Source of the DNA: Trematomus loennbergii
Taxonomy: Eukaryota; Chordata; Actinopteri; Perciformes; Nototheniidae
Length of the DNA stretch: 64,000 nucleotides
Direction: 5' to 3'
Assembly (NCBI GenBank): GCA_012861695.1
Contig: JAAOOA010000454.1
Location: 124,001 to 188,000, forward strand
Shown piece after piece: positions 49,801 through 60,081 of the stretch (position 1 is the stretch's first letter; every line of letters starts with the position of its first letter). A program made the translations under genes and the position numbers. The notes below the pieces were generated by a model. It worked only from the letters and a program-made list of their open reading frames with translations, had not been told where the DNA came from and made no database searches.

Positions 49801-50626
49801 ATTTACTAAGTTTACCAGTTTTATTCCCAATAGATTGATTAGCGCTTTTAATTATATTTGACGTAAATTGCTCATTTATATCATCAATACTTCCTGCCAT
49901 ATCAATCTGATCAAATTCATTATCACACAATTTAGCAAACATCTCCCAATTTGCTTTAGAAAAAGTCCATCTCATGATACCGTCTAGCTCAACCACATTA
50001 CTTATATCAAACTTGATTATAATCGGAAGATGATCACTCCCAATACTGTTATTTGCCAATACTTCCCAACTGCTACCAGAAGCTAATTCACTTGTTACCA
50101 GAGTTAGATCGATCGCAGACTCTGTTCCATCTCTAAAATTGAGTCTTGTACCTTGCCCATTATTTAAACAAACTAATTCATTTGCCTCCATTAAGTCCTC
50201 CACCACCTGTCCGTTGTAATCTGTAGATCTCCCTCCCCACATTGTATTATGTGCATTAAAATCACCACACCATATTATTTCATTTCCTTGACAAAGACTG
50301 TCTAATTCCTCTATTTTGAGTTTATTACATGGATTATAAAAATTCAGGACACTAATATTCCTTTTATTAATCCAAACTTCTACACCCACTATTTCTAAAT
50401 CATGACTGTTCTTAAATGTTAGCCTACTATAAGACATTATTTCTCTGATAAAGATTGCACATCCCCCTCCCTGACCATCATTTCTATCTTGTCTTATAGC
50501 ACTATATCCCCCAATAATGAAGTCCAAATGATTCTTCAGCCATGTTTCTTGAATACAAATAACGTCTGTTTTTCTTTTAACTGATATATATAGGTCTTGA
50601 ATTCTTGTCCATTTGCAACATTCCAC
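46895..50626 (-). CDS. LINE ORF2 protein: endonuclease, reverse transcriptase, RNase H
   Basis: 1243 codons are open. An AP-like endonuclease comes first (CIQETW 24-29, GDFNAH 121-126, GSDHLP about 196-201). The reverse transcriptase has APGKD (446-450), FFDVEKAYD (575-583), GTPQGSVISPLL (633-644) and the catalytic FADD (665-668). RNase H has D962 (TDGS), E999, D1023 (CSDSS), H1068 and D1078. A C-terminal zinc motif CDGC...HHVFFSC spans 1174-1190. Together they nick the target and copy the element RNA into DNA. The frame as listed begins at a GTG. The natural start is probably the ATG at 50646, 4 bases after the ORF1 stop, which encodes MVFLILQWN, the usual endonuclease opening, but lies in another frame. 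A single-base shift therefore separates it from the rest. Confidence 0.92.
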   Translation of the reverse strand: MECCKWTRIQDLYISVKRKTDVICIQETWLKNHLDFIIGGYSAIRQDRNDGQGGGCAIFIREIMSYSRLTFKNSHDLEIVGVEVWINKRNISVLNFYNPCNKLKIEELDSLCQGNEIIWCGDFNAHNTMWGGRSTDYNGQVVEDLMEANELVCLNNGQGTRLNFRDGTESAIDLTLVTSELASGSSWEVLANNSIGSDHLPIIIKFDISNVVELDGIMRWTFSKANWEMFAKLCDNEFDQIDMAGSIDDINEQFTSNIIKSANQSIGNKTGKLSKCVKMVPWWNKECNDAIRNKNRLFGKLRKTHSLHNLLEYKKAQAQVRTIVKRAKRECWRGFCSSIGRTTPLDKVWGMIKKMRGIRQQSNLPVLEHGGEIATGPMEKAEILATHFVKVHSSENLTEEGKIRRQEVLDEHPNVYEERHSSQSVVNVPFSIQELRRALSKCKMTAPGKDNVCYIMLTKLSEFALGKLLEMYNKIWEKGKLPIIWKESVIIPIRKPGKDPTSPGSYRPIALTSHLCKVMERMITERLTYYVEKNELMTPYQSGFRRGRSTLDPLLCLESEVRKAQANKECVVAVFFDVEKAYDMMWKEGLLIKMDIMGLGGNVYNWIMDFLFGRAIRVRVGNSYSRRHEVENGTPQGSVISPLLFSIMINDIYTQVGSDIGKSFFADDGAIWKRGRNVNYIVGKIQEAITEIESWSLTWGFRLSVEKTETLFFTRKRIGEEVRLKLYGQELKKVKTFTFLGIWLDERVTWSTHIDKVVDKCKRVLNVMRCLAGTKWGADKAALRNVYTALIRSAIEYGLIVYGSAAYSSLQILDRVQAQALRICCGAVRSTPVSALQVEVGEIPISLRRKQFIVNYWANLQGHKDTHPTKQTVKTSWESNKMKKESFCVCVSELCKEFKVKEWNISPTVLLSAVPPWLLPQPIVDLSLLKRLHSMKNKINVQAYVNTVLHEQYGQFIQIFTDGSKNPENGQTSCAFYVPELKVKVGKRTSDHIAVYTVEMMAISLALQWVEEIQPMRVVICSDSSAALESINNFSSECRQDILHEILHIMFRLVHLGIVVQFVWVPAHVGIRGNEVVDQLAKCGLKANQIDIMVPISRAEVKSVTKVVIKQQWQKLWDSNTKGRHLYQIQREVGTGSTWGSSRREQSINSRIKVGHSGLNSSLHLIGKHPNGNCDGCQQPETIHHVFFSCPDYNRQRLILKTALEQLNIKDMDFKSIYESKSRNEANKLIFKFLKSTGLRTRI

Positions 50627-50650
50627 TGCAGAATGAGAAAAACCATCAAT

Positions 50651-51742
50651 CTATTCACTAATCTGTGAATCATCATTATTGGGGGCTAGCATATCATGTA
50701 TCATTTCAACCGTTATATCCTTTATCCCCAAAAATGCACCTGCTGCTTCCACTATTGTTTTCAGTCTTGACCTCTTTTTTGTTTGTTGCAAAGCAACATT
50801 CACCACTTTTCCAATAAAGGCCACAAATTTGTACTTATTAACAATCAATGCATCCTCTCCTATCACACACTTATGTGAACACTTTGTGGAGCTTTCCTTT
50901 GCCTGTGGGAGTTTGGGAAAATCTTTTGAAGAGAATATACTTGCTGCTACTTGGGATTTCCTAGCTATGTTTAGTGATACCTTTTCTGTTGCTTCAGCAT
51001 ATGAGACTTTATTTTGCACTTTGTATCTCTGCACCTCCTTGGCCTTTTTCTGCACTTCGCAGCCCTGATACGCAGCACTATGTTCCCCACCACAGTTACA
51101 ACATTTCACCTTAGCACCTGCAGCACAACTACCATATTCATGTTCCCCCGCACATGTTGGACACCTGGGCTTAGTTGCTTTGCACTTGTCTGCCACATGC
51201 CCAAACCTTTGGCATTTAAAGCACCGCAAAGGTTTAGGGATGAATTCTCTTACTGGAAAGCTCATGCAACCGATCATTATCTTCTGTTGAATTGTTTCTT
51301 CAAACTGAAGAAGAACAGATAAACTATCCACTATCTTACCCTGATACCTAGTAGGAAGACGCTTAACTACAGACACTTTTCCCCCTTTCATTTCTTTCTT
51401 GAGTTCTTCTATGCCGATTTCTATCGGAACTCCACTGATAACTCCAAGTATTTTCCGATTTGCTCCAGGAACATGGCATTTAATTCGAACTTCATTCAGG
51501 GTCTTCATTTTCAGTAACTTTTCCTGTTGTTTTGCATTCCTCATTTCAACCAACATCCGTCCTTTGCTCAGAAATCTTGCTTGCTTTATCGATCCAATTT
51601 CTTTGTGAATCGCTTTAGTCAGGGCCACTGGATGTAGCTTAGCTGCGGATTGCTCACCAAACTCCACAATCACTTTCCACTCTTCATTCTCAATCCTTTT
51701 CTTTAAATTCATTCTGCGAATCAGATTCACTAAGACTGTCAC
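50651..51742 (-). CDS. LINE ORF1 protein with three zinc knuckles
   Basis: 363 codons are open, beginning at a GTG. The middle has a nucleic-acid-binding fold-like region, then three knuckles: CFKCQRFGHVADKC (174-187), CPTCAGEHEYGSC (194-206) and a CCNC...H...C form (214-228). ORF1 proteins bind element RNA and help form the transposition particle. An upstream ATG at 51851, 10 bases from the element's 5' end, opens a 53-codon frame (MASLSPGEEGMES...) that stops at 51690 in another frame. The true N terminus is therefore probably split by one frameshift at about 51690-51742. Confidence 0.85.
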   Translation of the reverse strand: MTVLVNLIRRMNLKKRIENEEWKVIVEFGEQSAAKLHPVALTKAIHKEIGSIKQARFLSKGRMLVEMRNAKQQEKLLKMKTLNEVRIKCHVPGANRKILGVISGVPIEIGIEELKKEMKGGKVSVVKRLPTRYQGKIVDSLSVLLQFEETIQQKIMIGCMSFPVREFIPKPLRCFKCQRFGHVADKCKATKPRCPTCAGEHEYGSCAAGAKVKCCNCGGEHSAAYQGCEVQKKAKEVQRYKVQNKVSYAEATEKVSLNIARKSQVAASIFSSKDFPKLPQAKESSTKCSHKCVIGEDALIVNKYKFVAFIGKVVNVALQQTKKRSRLKTIVEAAGAFLGIKDITVEMIHDMLAPNNDDSQISE

Positions 51743-51861
51743 TTGACATGTCTATCTTCTTTCTTGAAGTCTTTTTCCTTACTTCATTCCATCCTCCATC
51801 TCCTTCAGATGCACTTTCCATACCCTCCTCTCCAGGGCTCAAAGACGCCATTCCACCAGCT

Positions 51862-52198
51862 GCTCAGCGCAAGTTCTTTCAGGAAGACTGGTATATAGCC
51901 TACATTCAGTCCGCAGCTGCATATAATCAGCTCATCAAGGGCGTTGTCTATAACCTATTACATTCACCTCATTCTCCAGCAGCCAATCACCGTGCTGCAG
52001 CCAAACTTTAAAATGGTTCTCCTCTCTCCTTCAGTCAGCTGTGATTTCAGGTTTTCATGCTGCCGCCATACCCGTTTCAGATCCTCGTAGCAGATATCAA
52101 GTCTCGTCCAGCCCTCGCAGCACCATTAAAAAAAAAACAGCGTGGGGCTAAATCGGGTCACCATAAATGCTCTTATGCTCAATAACGTCCATGCGCAG
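51862..52198 (-). promoter_or_regulatory. TRIM E promoter region, displaced by the LINE
   Basis: It starts with the right target duplication (51862-51878) and continues as the sequence found upstream of TRIM C and F, with GGCTATATACC (minus strand) near 51890-51900 and an inverted CCAAT near 51985. It ends abruptly at 52198, a duplication junction. Confidence 0.55.
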
Positions 52199-53391
52199 TG
52201 CTGAAAAAGCCTTTGAAAGTAAAGAGATGCTGATTGGTTAAAGATGGCGCCCGCTGAAGTGAAGACGTGTCAGCTTTTTCTCATTAAATGTGATTGTTGC
52301 TGCTTTAATAATCTGAGTGATATCATTATTAATATTAATGCACAACTCTATTGTAACATACATGTTTTTATATATTCAATTAGTGCACACATTATTTTAT
52401 CTACACCAATATATATTTTACTATATATTATAATTGTATTAAACGTCTTAGCTGAATACTCAATTCTGATTGGTCAGATTGGACGTTTAAGAGGTTGTTA
52501 ATACTCGATAACACACCGCTGCCAAGAAATCAGTATTTTAGATTGAGATGAAATCCTTTAGAGTTTATAAACGTGTGCATTTGATAATCCACGCTGAACA
52601 GCAATGGGTCGTCCTCTCTGTTTAGGCTTCTCCTGGGAAAACTGGGTTTAACATTTACTCCGTTTTTAAATACTCAGAAATCTCTTTAAAACATTTATTT
52701 TATTCCCTGTCTGTCAGGGAGTTAATTTAAACCCAGTAACTCTGTATGTTTTATATGATTAAACAAGTTTAAAATGTAAAGATTGCATGTAATAAAACTT
52801 TAATTTCAACGATTTAAAATCAATATTGTCTGGACTGGAAATTAAAATGCATTTTATTTTGGATCTGAGAAATGATTCGCTGCTCAAACTTGCAGTTGAA
52901 TTAAACATATTATTTATTTATTTTCCCATCATGCACAAATCACAAATGAACAATTTATAACAACATCGTTTCAATAAAACAGAGAAGGTTAAACTATCAC
53001 CTGACATAAAGGTCTGAATCTGGGTGAGATCATTTCAGATGTAAAGAATATATATCTCTTATTTCCTCTAAAGGAAGCAGTTCAGCATATTTGATGTTAC
53101 TTGGATTAAAGTGTCAGCTAAATGCACGTGTTTCAATTTAATAAAGGTTGACAGTATGATCAAAAAGCAGATTATCAAACTCAATAACAACAAAAACATT
53201 AGTGAAACTAAAATAAACACATGTTTAGAATAAAGAGACAGCAGAGTATTATTATTATTATATTATTTATTTATTTTCCCCATCATGCACAAATCACAAA
53301 TGAACAATTGATAACAAGGTCCTCTTTGAAAAAAAGTTTGCACACTCCTGCTTTAGGAGATAAACATCATATATAATGATCCCGTTCATCT
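52199..53391 (-). other. Inverted spacer and TRIM F 3' tail
   Basis: It begins in the middle of the spacer (equivalent to 27964) directly joined to TRIM E upstream sequence. A stretch near 53248-53320 is a local repeat of the TTATTTATTTTCCC tail with about 400 bp of the usual tail removed. AATAAA signals lie near 52915 (as TTTATT). The 85-codon frame at 52244 is not called. No gene is present. Confidence 0.65.
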
Positions 53392-54738
53392 CTACCTGCT
53401 CTGCTCCACTGTCACACACACCTTCAGCGGTAATATCTTCACTTCACCCACAGTGTTAAAGTATGGAAACATCTTCTCAGTGAAAGTGTGTGTGAAGGTG
53501 TGTATGTGTGTGTTAGTGTCAGGATCAGAGAACGACAACTCTCCTCTGTTCCAGTCCAGATTCACTCTGAGCCTCTGGAGCTTCTGCTGCAGGCTGAGAG
53601 GAGTGGATAGATCTGAAGCTGACCATGCTGAGTATTCACCTTCAGAGAATAATATTCCCCATGATCCAGACCACATGCTTCTCTTCCTCTGGACAGACTC
53701 TGCTAACACACCCAGTGTCCAGAATCTACTGTCTGTAACCTGGACATCCCAGCTGTGAGTCCCTGAGTTAAAGCCCTCAGAGCCCAGGACAGACCAGTCA
53801 GAATCAAACCTCTCTGGATTATCAGGAAGTTTCTGTTCCGCCTCTTCCTCCTCTTCCTCCTCTTCCTCTTCCTCTTCTCCTCTTCTTCCTCTTCTTCCCT
53901 CTTCCTCCTGTCCTCCTCGTCTCACTCTGGTCAGATCTTCAGACAGGACGAGTCCTCTATGAGCAGTGTTTGGGTCCAGGATGAGAGGAGAGTAGGACAC
54001 CAAGTCCTTCATCTTGCTCCAGATGTTGAAGCTGAGGTTGCCCAGGTGTTTGGCCTGGTCTATCAGAGCTCCTGAGGGCAGCTGAGGATCCTCCAGCAGG
54101 GGGCGCTGCAGCCTCTCCACTGCAGCCTTGTAGTTGAGGAAGGAGACGTCTTCAGCTCTCAGCTCCTTCTCTGTGGCTCTGACTGTGTGTGAAAGAGCTG
54201 CTATCTCTCTGCTCACAGCCTCCATCTTCTCCTCCATCATCCTCCTCTTCTGCTCATCTTCCTCCCTCAGTGCAGCCATCCTGGCCTCCTCTTCCTCTTC
54301 TAGAAACTGGTGAAGCTTCTTAAACTGCTCCTTGATCTGCGTCTCTGTGTGTTGAGCCTGGACCTTCATGTGTCCTGCTGTTAGATCAAACTTCACTTTA
54401 ACGCGTTCAAAGAGCTTCAGTTTCTCCTGAAAGGGCTGCAGAGCTTTCTGGAGCTCCTCCCTGAGATCCTGAGCAGCTTCATCCATGGGTCTGAATCTGT
54501 GGTTTTGATCTCTCTCCTGTAAGAAGGTCTCACACAGGTTCTTTAAAGCCAGGTTACAGGGGGGATTTCTTCTTGAAGATTCTGTCTTACAGACTGGACA
54601 CGCATTTACTTCTTTCCCCGTCCACCAGGTCTGCAGACAGGCTTTACAGAAGCTGTGGCAGCAGGACAGGAAGACAGGATCTCTAAAGACTTCCTTACAG
54701 ACCGGACAGCAGAGATCTTCCTCTAACCTGGAAGCCAT
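53392..54738 (-). CDS. TRIM F: intact RING-coiled coil-PRY/SPRY protein lacking a B-box
   Basis: 448 codons from ATG to TAG in one exon, the only uninterrupted TRIM of the seven. The RING is a complete C3HC4 (C11, C14, C26, H28, C31, C34, C47, C50), so it is a likely E3 ubiquitin ligase. Residues 76-80 (RDQNH) mark the clean loss of 36 residues that form the B-box in TRIM B. A long charged coiled coil covers about 86-215. PRY starts near 251 ([19 protein letters not shown]) and is interrupted at 278-302 by an acidic and GRRGRRG insertion. SPRY runs to the end ([14 protein letters not shown] 393-406, MFPYFN 423-428, LPLKV). It resembles fish TRIM35/A33-like genes, mostly cytosolic and linked to innate defence. 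RING-coiled coil-SPRY without B-box is also the layout of RNF135. The target is unknown. Confidence 0.85.
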   Translation of the reverse strand: MASRLEEDLCCPVCKEVFRDPVFLSCCHSFCKACLQTWWTGKEVNACPVCKTESSRRNPPCNLALKNLCETFLQERDQNHRFRPMDEAAQDLREELQKALQPFQEKLKLFERVKVKFDLTAGHMKVQAQHTETQIKEQFKKLHQFLEEEEEARMAALREEDEQKRRMMEEKMEAVSREIAALSHTVRATEKELRAEDVSFLNYKAAVERLQRPLLEDPQLPSGALIDQAKHLGNLSFNIWSKMKDLVSYSPLILDPNTAHRGLVLSEDLTRVRRGGQEEEGRRGRRGEEEEEEEEEEEEAEQKLPDNPERFDSDWSVLGSEGFNSGTHSWDVQVTDSRFWTLGVLAESVQRKRSMWSGSWGILFSEGEYSAWSASDLSTPLSLQQKLQRLRVNLDWNRGELSFSDPDTNTHIHTFTHTFTEKMFPYFNTVGEVKILPLKVCVTVEQSR

Positions 54739-55310
54739 GCTGTCTCTGAGTGAAGCTGCAACACAGCAGACAGGAAATGAAGCTCAGCGCAAGTTCTTTC
54801 AGGAAGACTGGTATATAGCCTACATTCAGTCCGCAGCTGCATATAATCAGCTCATCAAGGGCGTTGTCAATAACCTATTACATTCACCTCATTCTCCAGC
54901 AGCCAATCACCGTGCTGCAGCCAAACTTTAAAATGGTTCTCCTCTCTCCTTCAGTCAGCTGTGATTTCAGGTTTTCATGCTGCCGCCATACCCGTTTCAG
55001 ATCCTCGTAGCAGATATCAAGTCTCGTCCAGCCCTCGCAGCACCATTTAAAAAAAAACAGCGTGGGGCTAAACCGGGTCACCGTAAATGCTCTTATGCTC
55101 AATAACGTCCATGCGCAGCCAGCGCGGCTCCGGAAAATAATGGGGACAAGATACTCATCTCTAAGCTACAGCAACTTCTCAAGAGCGAGAGGAGAAGACC
55201 TCCATCGGCAGAAACACGGGTACAGTCCGGCCTCTCGGCATAAGTGAAACAAGCCGATCCGGCATCAGAACGGAGTCGAGGCCTCCCTTGATCAGCTGAT
55301 CCGCGAACAC
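54739..55310 (-). promoter_or_regulatory. TRIM F upstream region with CCAAT and TATA-like motifs
   Basis: On the minus strand, an ATTGG (54903-54907 as CCAAT) lies about 90 bp upstream of GGCTATATACC (about 54811-54820). A start site would fall near 54785, and a TGTGTTGCAG just before the leader could serve as an acceptor. The LINE target sequence is uninterrupted here. These are motif-based inferences. No coding sequence is seen. Confidence 0.5.
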
Positions 55311-56619
55311 GGAAGTCGCATTACGCACAAGCCGACTGCGAGCAGGCCCTCTACACCTCATTCAATCCCTCCCGGGAAAATTCAACCAGCAGATAAGTTA
55401 CGTTTATCCGTTTTCACTGTAACGTTTAGGCATGATCGCCTCAGTGTCTCATCAGATCGTATCTTGCCACCCCTTCATGGTTGGGACCATTCCGGATAAA
55501 TACAAGTAGCCTACAGACATGTTTAAGTCTTGCTGTACCTCGTTAACAACTACCGTATCTCTGATAGAGGCGCATCGTCTCTCTGATTCCCTCTCTATAT
55601 GGTAAAGGGCTCTAAAAGCGTCCCCTCCTCTCTCTTAGGTTATGAATAAAATAGATAATATGGATATAATGGATAAAATAGATCAAATGAATAAAATAAG
55701 ATAATAATAATAATATATTTAAAAACGAATTAATATAAAAGAAGGAAGTATGCACAGGTTCTCCTTCATACTTCATGCATATAACTGGTGGTGGTGCAAA
55801 CCGTGCTCTTGCTTTATATGATCATGCGATCCCTCTTCTGGTTCTTTAATATGTCTCAGTGCGCAGTTTCCCGTCAAGCACATAAGGATAGATGCAATAT
55901 AACAACTCGGTCAATATGGTCTCACAGTGCACGCTCACAGCATGAGTCACTCACTCAGCGTGCGTTTTAATCATCTGCAGAATACCTTCTTTGCATCACA
56001 TTATTCATTAATCAGCACGTCTTCGAACGGTTTAATCTAATCGTAGCGATGGCGAGATGAAGCCTTATGAAGCTTTACAGCAATTGGGCTGCAAAAGGAA
56101 AAGGGTATCTCATGAGGCTTCATTTGAACACTAACCCCCTGCTGGTCAACGTGTGTAAAACAGGCAGATATATCTCAACAGCGTGATCTTTTGTACTAAG
56201 TTCCCAATGAGTTAAGCCTAGAATAACCCTTGACAATGAACACAAAATGATATTCACATGTGTATCATATCGCACGCATTTATTCGTCCATTTATTACTT
56301 TTATTTATTCATTGCCTTATTTATTCATCGCCTTATTATTTATTTATGTATATTAATGTTGGTATTCATACATTCATTTATGCATTTATTTAGTCATACA
56401 TAGGCTACGGCATTTTCCTTCCTCTTTACGTGAGGGTCTGAGCTCTACAGGAGGGGTAACATGAGCGTTTTAAAACGTGAAGTGTCAGTGGTTCAACAGA
56501 TCTGAGCACTATCTGAAGCAGTCACGTGGCGTCGACGGACAGCGAGGCTTCTTCGTCATCGATGACGTCACTGGCCTAAAACGATGACACGCTTCACTGG
56601 ATTACTCGAACCACGCTCC
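55311..56619. other. Duplicated spacer between TRIM F and G, no gene
   Basis: This matches 34739-36060 nearly base for base. It holds AT-rich and ATTTATT-rich sequence near 56270-56400 and a CATCGATGACGTCAC motif near 56557. No gene was recognised. Confidence 0.65.
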
Positions 56620-57530
<911 letters not shown>

Positions 57531-58669
57531 TCTCCAGAGGCTCTCTGCAGTCTGCACTCTAAGAAACTCAGACTCTTCTCTCTGGACCATCAGCAGCCAG
57601 TGTGTCTCGTCTGCAGAGATTCAAGAACACACAAAAACCACAGATTCAGACCCATGGATGAAGCTGCTCAGGATCTCAGGGAGGAGCTCCAGAAAGCTCT
57701 GCAGCCCTTTCAGGAGAAACTGAAGCTCTTTGAAGAAGTTAAAGTGAAGTTTGATCTAACAGCAGGACACATGAAGGTCCAGGCTCAACACACAGAGACG
57801 CAGATCAAGGAGCAGTTTAAGAAGCTTCACCAGTTTCTAGAAGAGGAAGAGGAGCTGAAGATGATGGAGGAGAAGATGGAGGCTGTGAGCAGAGAGATAG
57901 CAGCTCTTTCACACACAGTCAGAGCCACAAAGAAGGAGCTGAGAGCTGGAGACGTCTCCTTCCTGCTCAACTACAAGGCTGCAGTGGAGAGGCTGCAGCG
58001 CCACCTGCTGGAGGATCCTCAGCTGCCCTCAGGAGCTCTGATAGACCAGGCCAAACACCTGGGCAACCTCAGCTTCAACATCTGGAGCAAGATGAAGGAC
58101 ATGGTGTCCTACTCTCCTCTCATCCTGGACCCAAACACTGCTCATAGAGGACTCGTCCTGTCTGAAGATCTGACCAGAGTGAGACGAGGAGGACAGGAGG
58201 AAGAAGAGAGCAAGAAGAGGAAGAGGAGGAACAGAAACTTCCTGATAATCCAGAGAGGTTTGATTCTGACTGGTCTGTCCTGAGCTATGAGGGCTTTAAC
58301 TCAGGGACTCACAGCTGGGATGTCCAGGTTACAGACTGTAGATGGTGGGTACTGGGTGTGTCAGCAGAGTCTGTCCAGAGGAAGAGAAGCATGTGGTCTG
58401 GATCATGGGGAATATTATTCTCTGGAGATGAATACTCAGCACGGTCACCATCAGGTCCAGTCACTCCTCTCAGCCTGAAGAAGGAGCTCCAGAGGGTCAG
58501 AGTGAATCTGGACTGGAACAGAGGAGAGTTGTCGTTCTCTGATCCTGACACACACATACACACCTTCTCACACACTTTCACTGAGAAGATGTTTCCATAC
58601 TTTAACACTGTGGAGGAAGTGAAGATATTACCGCTGAAGGTGTGTGTGACAGTGGAGCAGAGCAGGTAG
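57531..58669 (+). pseudogene. TRIM G, RING-less 5'-truncated copy
   Basis: The truncation point is the same as in TRIM D and the B-box Cys-to-Ser change is the same (LRLFSLDH). The coiled coil is open from the internal ATG ([13 protein letters not shown]). The frame shifts within the acidic repeat, giving a Lys/Arg-rich [13 protein letters not shown] tail. PRY and SPRY continue in another frame (58358-58669) to the TAG. It differs from D by a 6-bp loss in the TDTNTHIH region. It is the sister of D in the duplicated divergent pair and probably a pseudogene. Confidence 0.8.
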
Positions 58670-60081
58670 AGATCAACGGGATCATTATATCTATGATGTT
58701 TATCTCTTAAAGCAGGAGTGTGCAAACTTTTTTCAAAGAGGACCGGATTTGATAATGTGAATATTATATCATTCTTATTGTCACAATTATCTTTATTTTA
58801 TTCAAATGGCTATATAACTAAATATAAGCCACTAATGCAGGCGTGAACAACTCTAAAAACACGCTCTTTCATTCATATCTGGAGAGTCAGATAACATTGA
58901 ACAGACGATGGTGTGTCAGAATCAGGTCAGACAAATAATAATCTAACATATGCAGGACGGACCGTGGACATGCCTGTCTTAAAGGGAAATACTCTGCTGT
59001 CTCTTTATTCTAAACATGTGTTTATTTTAGTTTCACTAATGTTTTTGTTGTTATTGAGTTTGATAATCTGCTTTTTGATCATACTGTCAACCTTTATTAA
59101 ATTGAAACACGTGCATTTAGCTGACACTTTTATCCAAGTAACGTCAAATATGCTGAACTGCTTCCTTTAAAGGAAATAAGAGATATATATTCTTTACATT
59201 TGAATTGATCTCACCCAGATTCAGACCTTTATGTCAGGTGATAGTTTAACCTTCTCTGTTTTATTGAAACTATGTTATAAATTGTTCATTTGTGATTTGT
59301 GCATGATGGGAAAATAAATAAATAATATGTCTAATTCAACTGCAAGTTTGAGCAGCGAATCATTTCTCAGATCCAAAATCAAATGCATTTTAATTTCCAG
59401 TCCAGACAATATTGATTTTAAATCGTTGAAATTAAAGTTTTATTACATGCAATCTTTACATTTTAAACTTGTATAATCATATAAAACATACAGAGTTACT
59501 GGGTTTAAATTAACTCCCTGACAGACAGGGAATAAAATAAATGTTTTAAAGAGATTTCTAAGTATTTAAAAACTGAGTAAATGTTAAACCCAGTTTTCCC
59601 AGGAGAAGCCTAAACAGAGGACGACCCATTGCTGTTCAGCGTGGATTATCAAATTCACACGTTTATAAACTCTAAAGGATTTCATCTCAATCTAAAATAC
59701 TGATTTCTTGGCAGCGGTGTGTTATCGAGTATTAACAACCTCTTAAACGTCCAATTTGACCAATCAGAATTGAGTATTCAGCTAAGACGTTTAATACAAT
59801 TATAATATATAATAAAGTAAAATATATATTGGTGTAGATAAAATAATGTGTGCACTACTTGAATATATAAAAACATGTATGTTACAATAGAGTTGTGCAT
59901 TAATATTAACTAGAGAATGCAATTCCTGAAGAAATTGCTAGTGGGAATGCTTTATGCTGAAAATCTGATGCTAAACTGCTATGCTGAAATGTAATGTGTA
60001 AGGAGAAAGTGAAGAATTTAGATTGAAATGATACATGAACACTGGGGCTTGAATGTGTGAACTGCAAACTTTTGAACTAAC
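58670..60081 (+). other. TRIM G 3' tail and AT-rich spacer
   Basis: The same as 37696-39108 and 22621-24035. AATAAA signals lie near 59315. The GTG-initiated 85-codon hydrophobic frame at 58913 recurs here and is not called. No gene is present. Confidence 0.7.

Larger units (their letters stand above)
46815..51861 (-). mobile_element. Near-full-length I-superfamily LINE (5,047 bp)
   Basis: A non-LTR retrotransposon with two ORFs, a very short 5' leader (about 10 bases before the first ATG), an ~80-base 3' UTR and a GAA-type 3' tail (AAAGAAAAGAAGAAGAA on its own strand). ORF2 carries endonuclease, reverse transcriptase and RNase H. That order, the CCHC ORF1 and the GAA-type tail place it in the I superfamily (I/Nimb-like). 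It lies between the promoter region and the coding exon of TRIM E, in the same orientation. Only two N-terminal frameshifts were noticed, so it is a young insertion. Confidence 0.93.
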
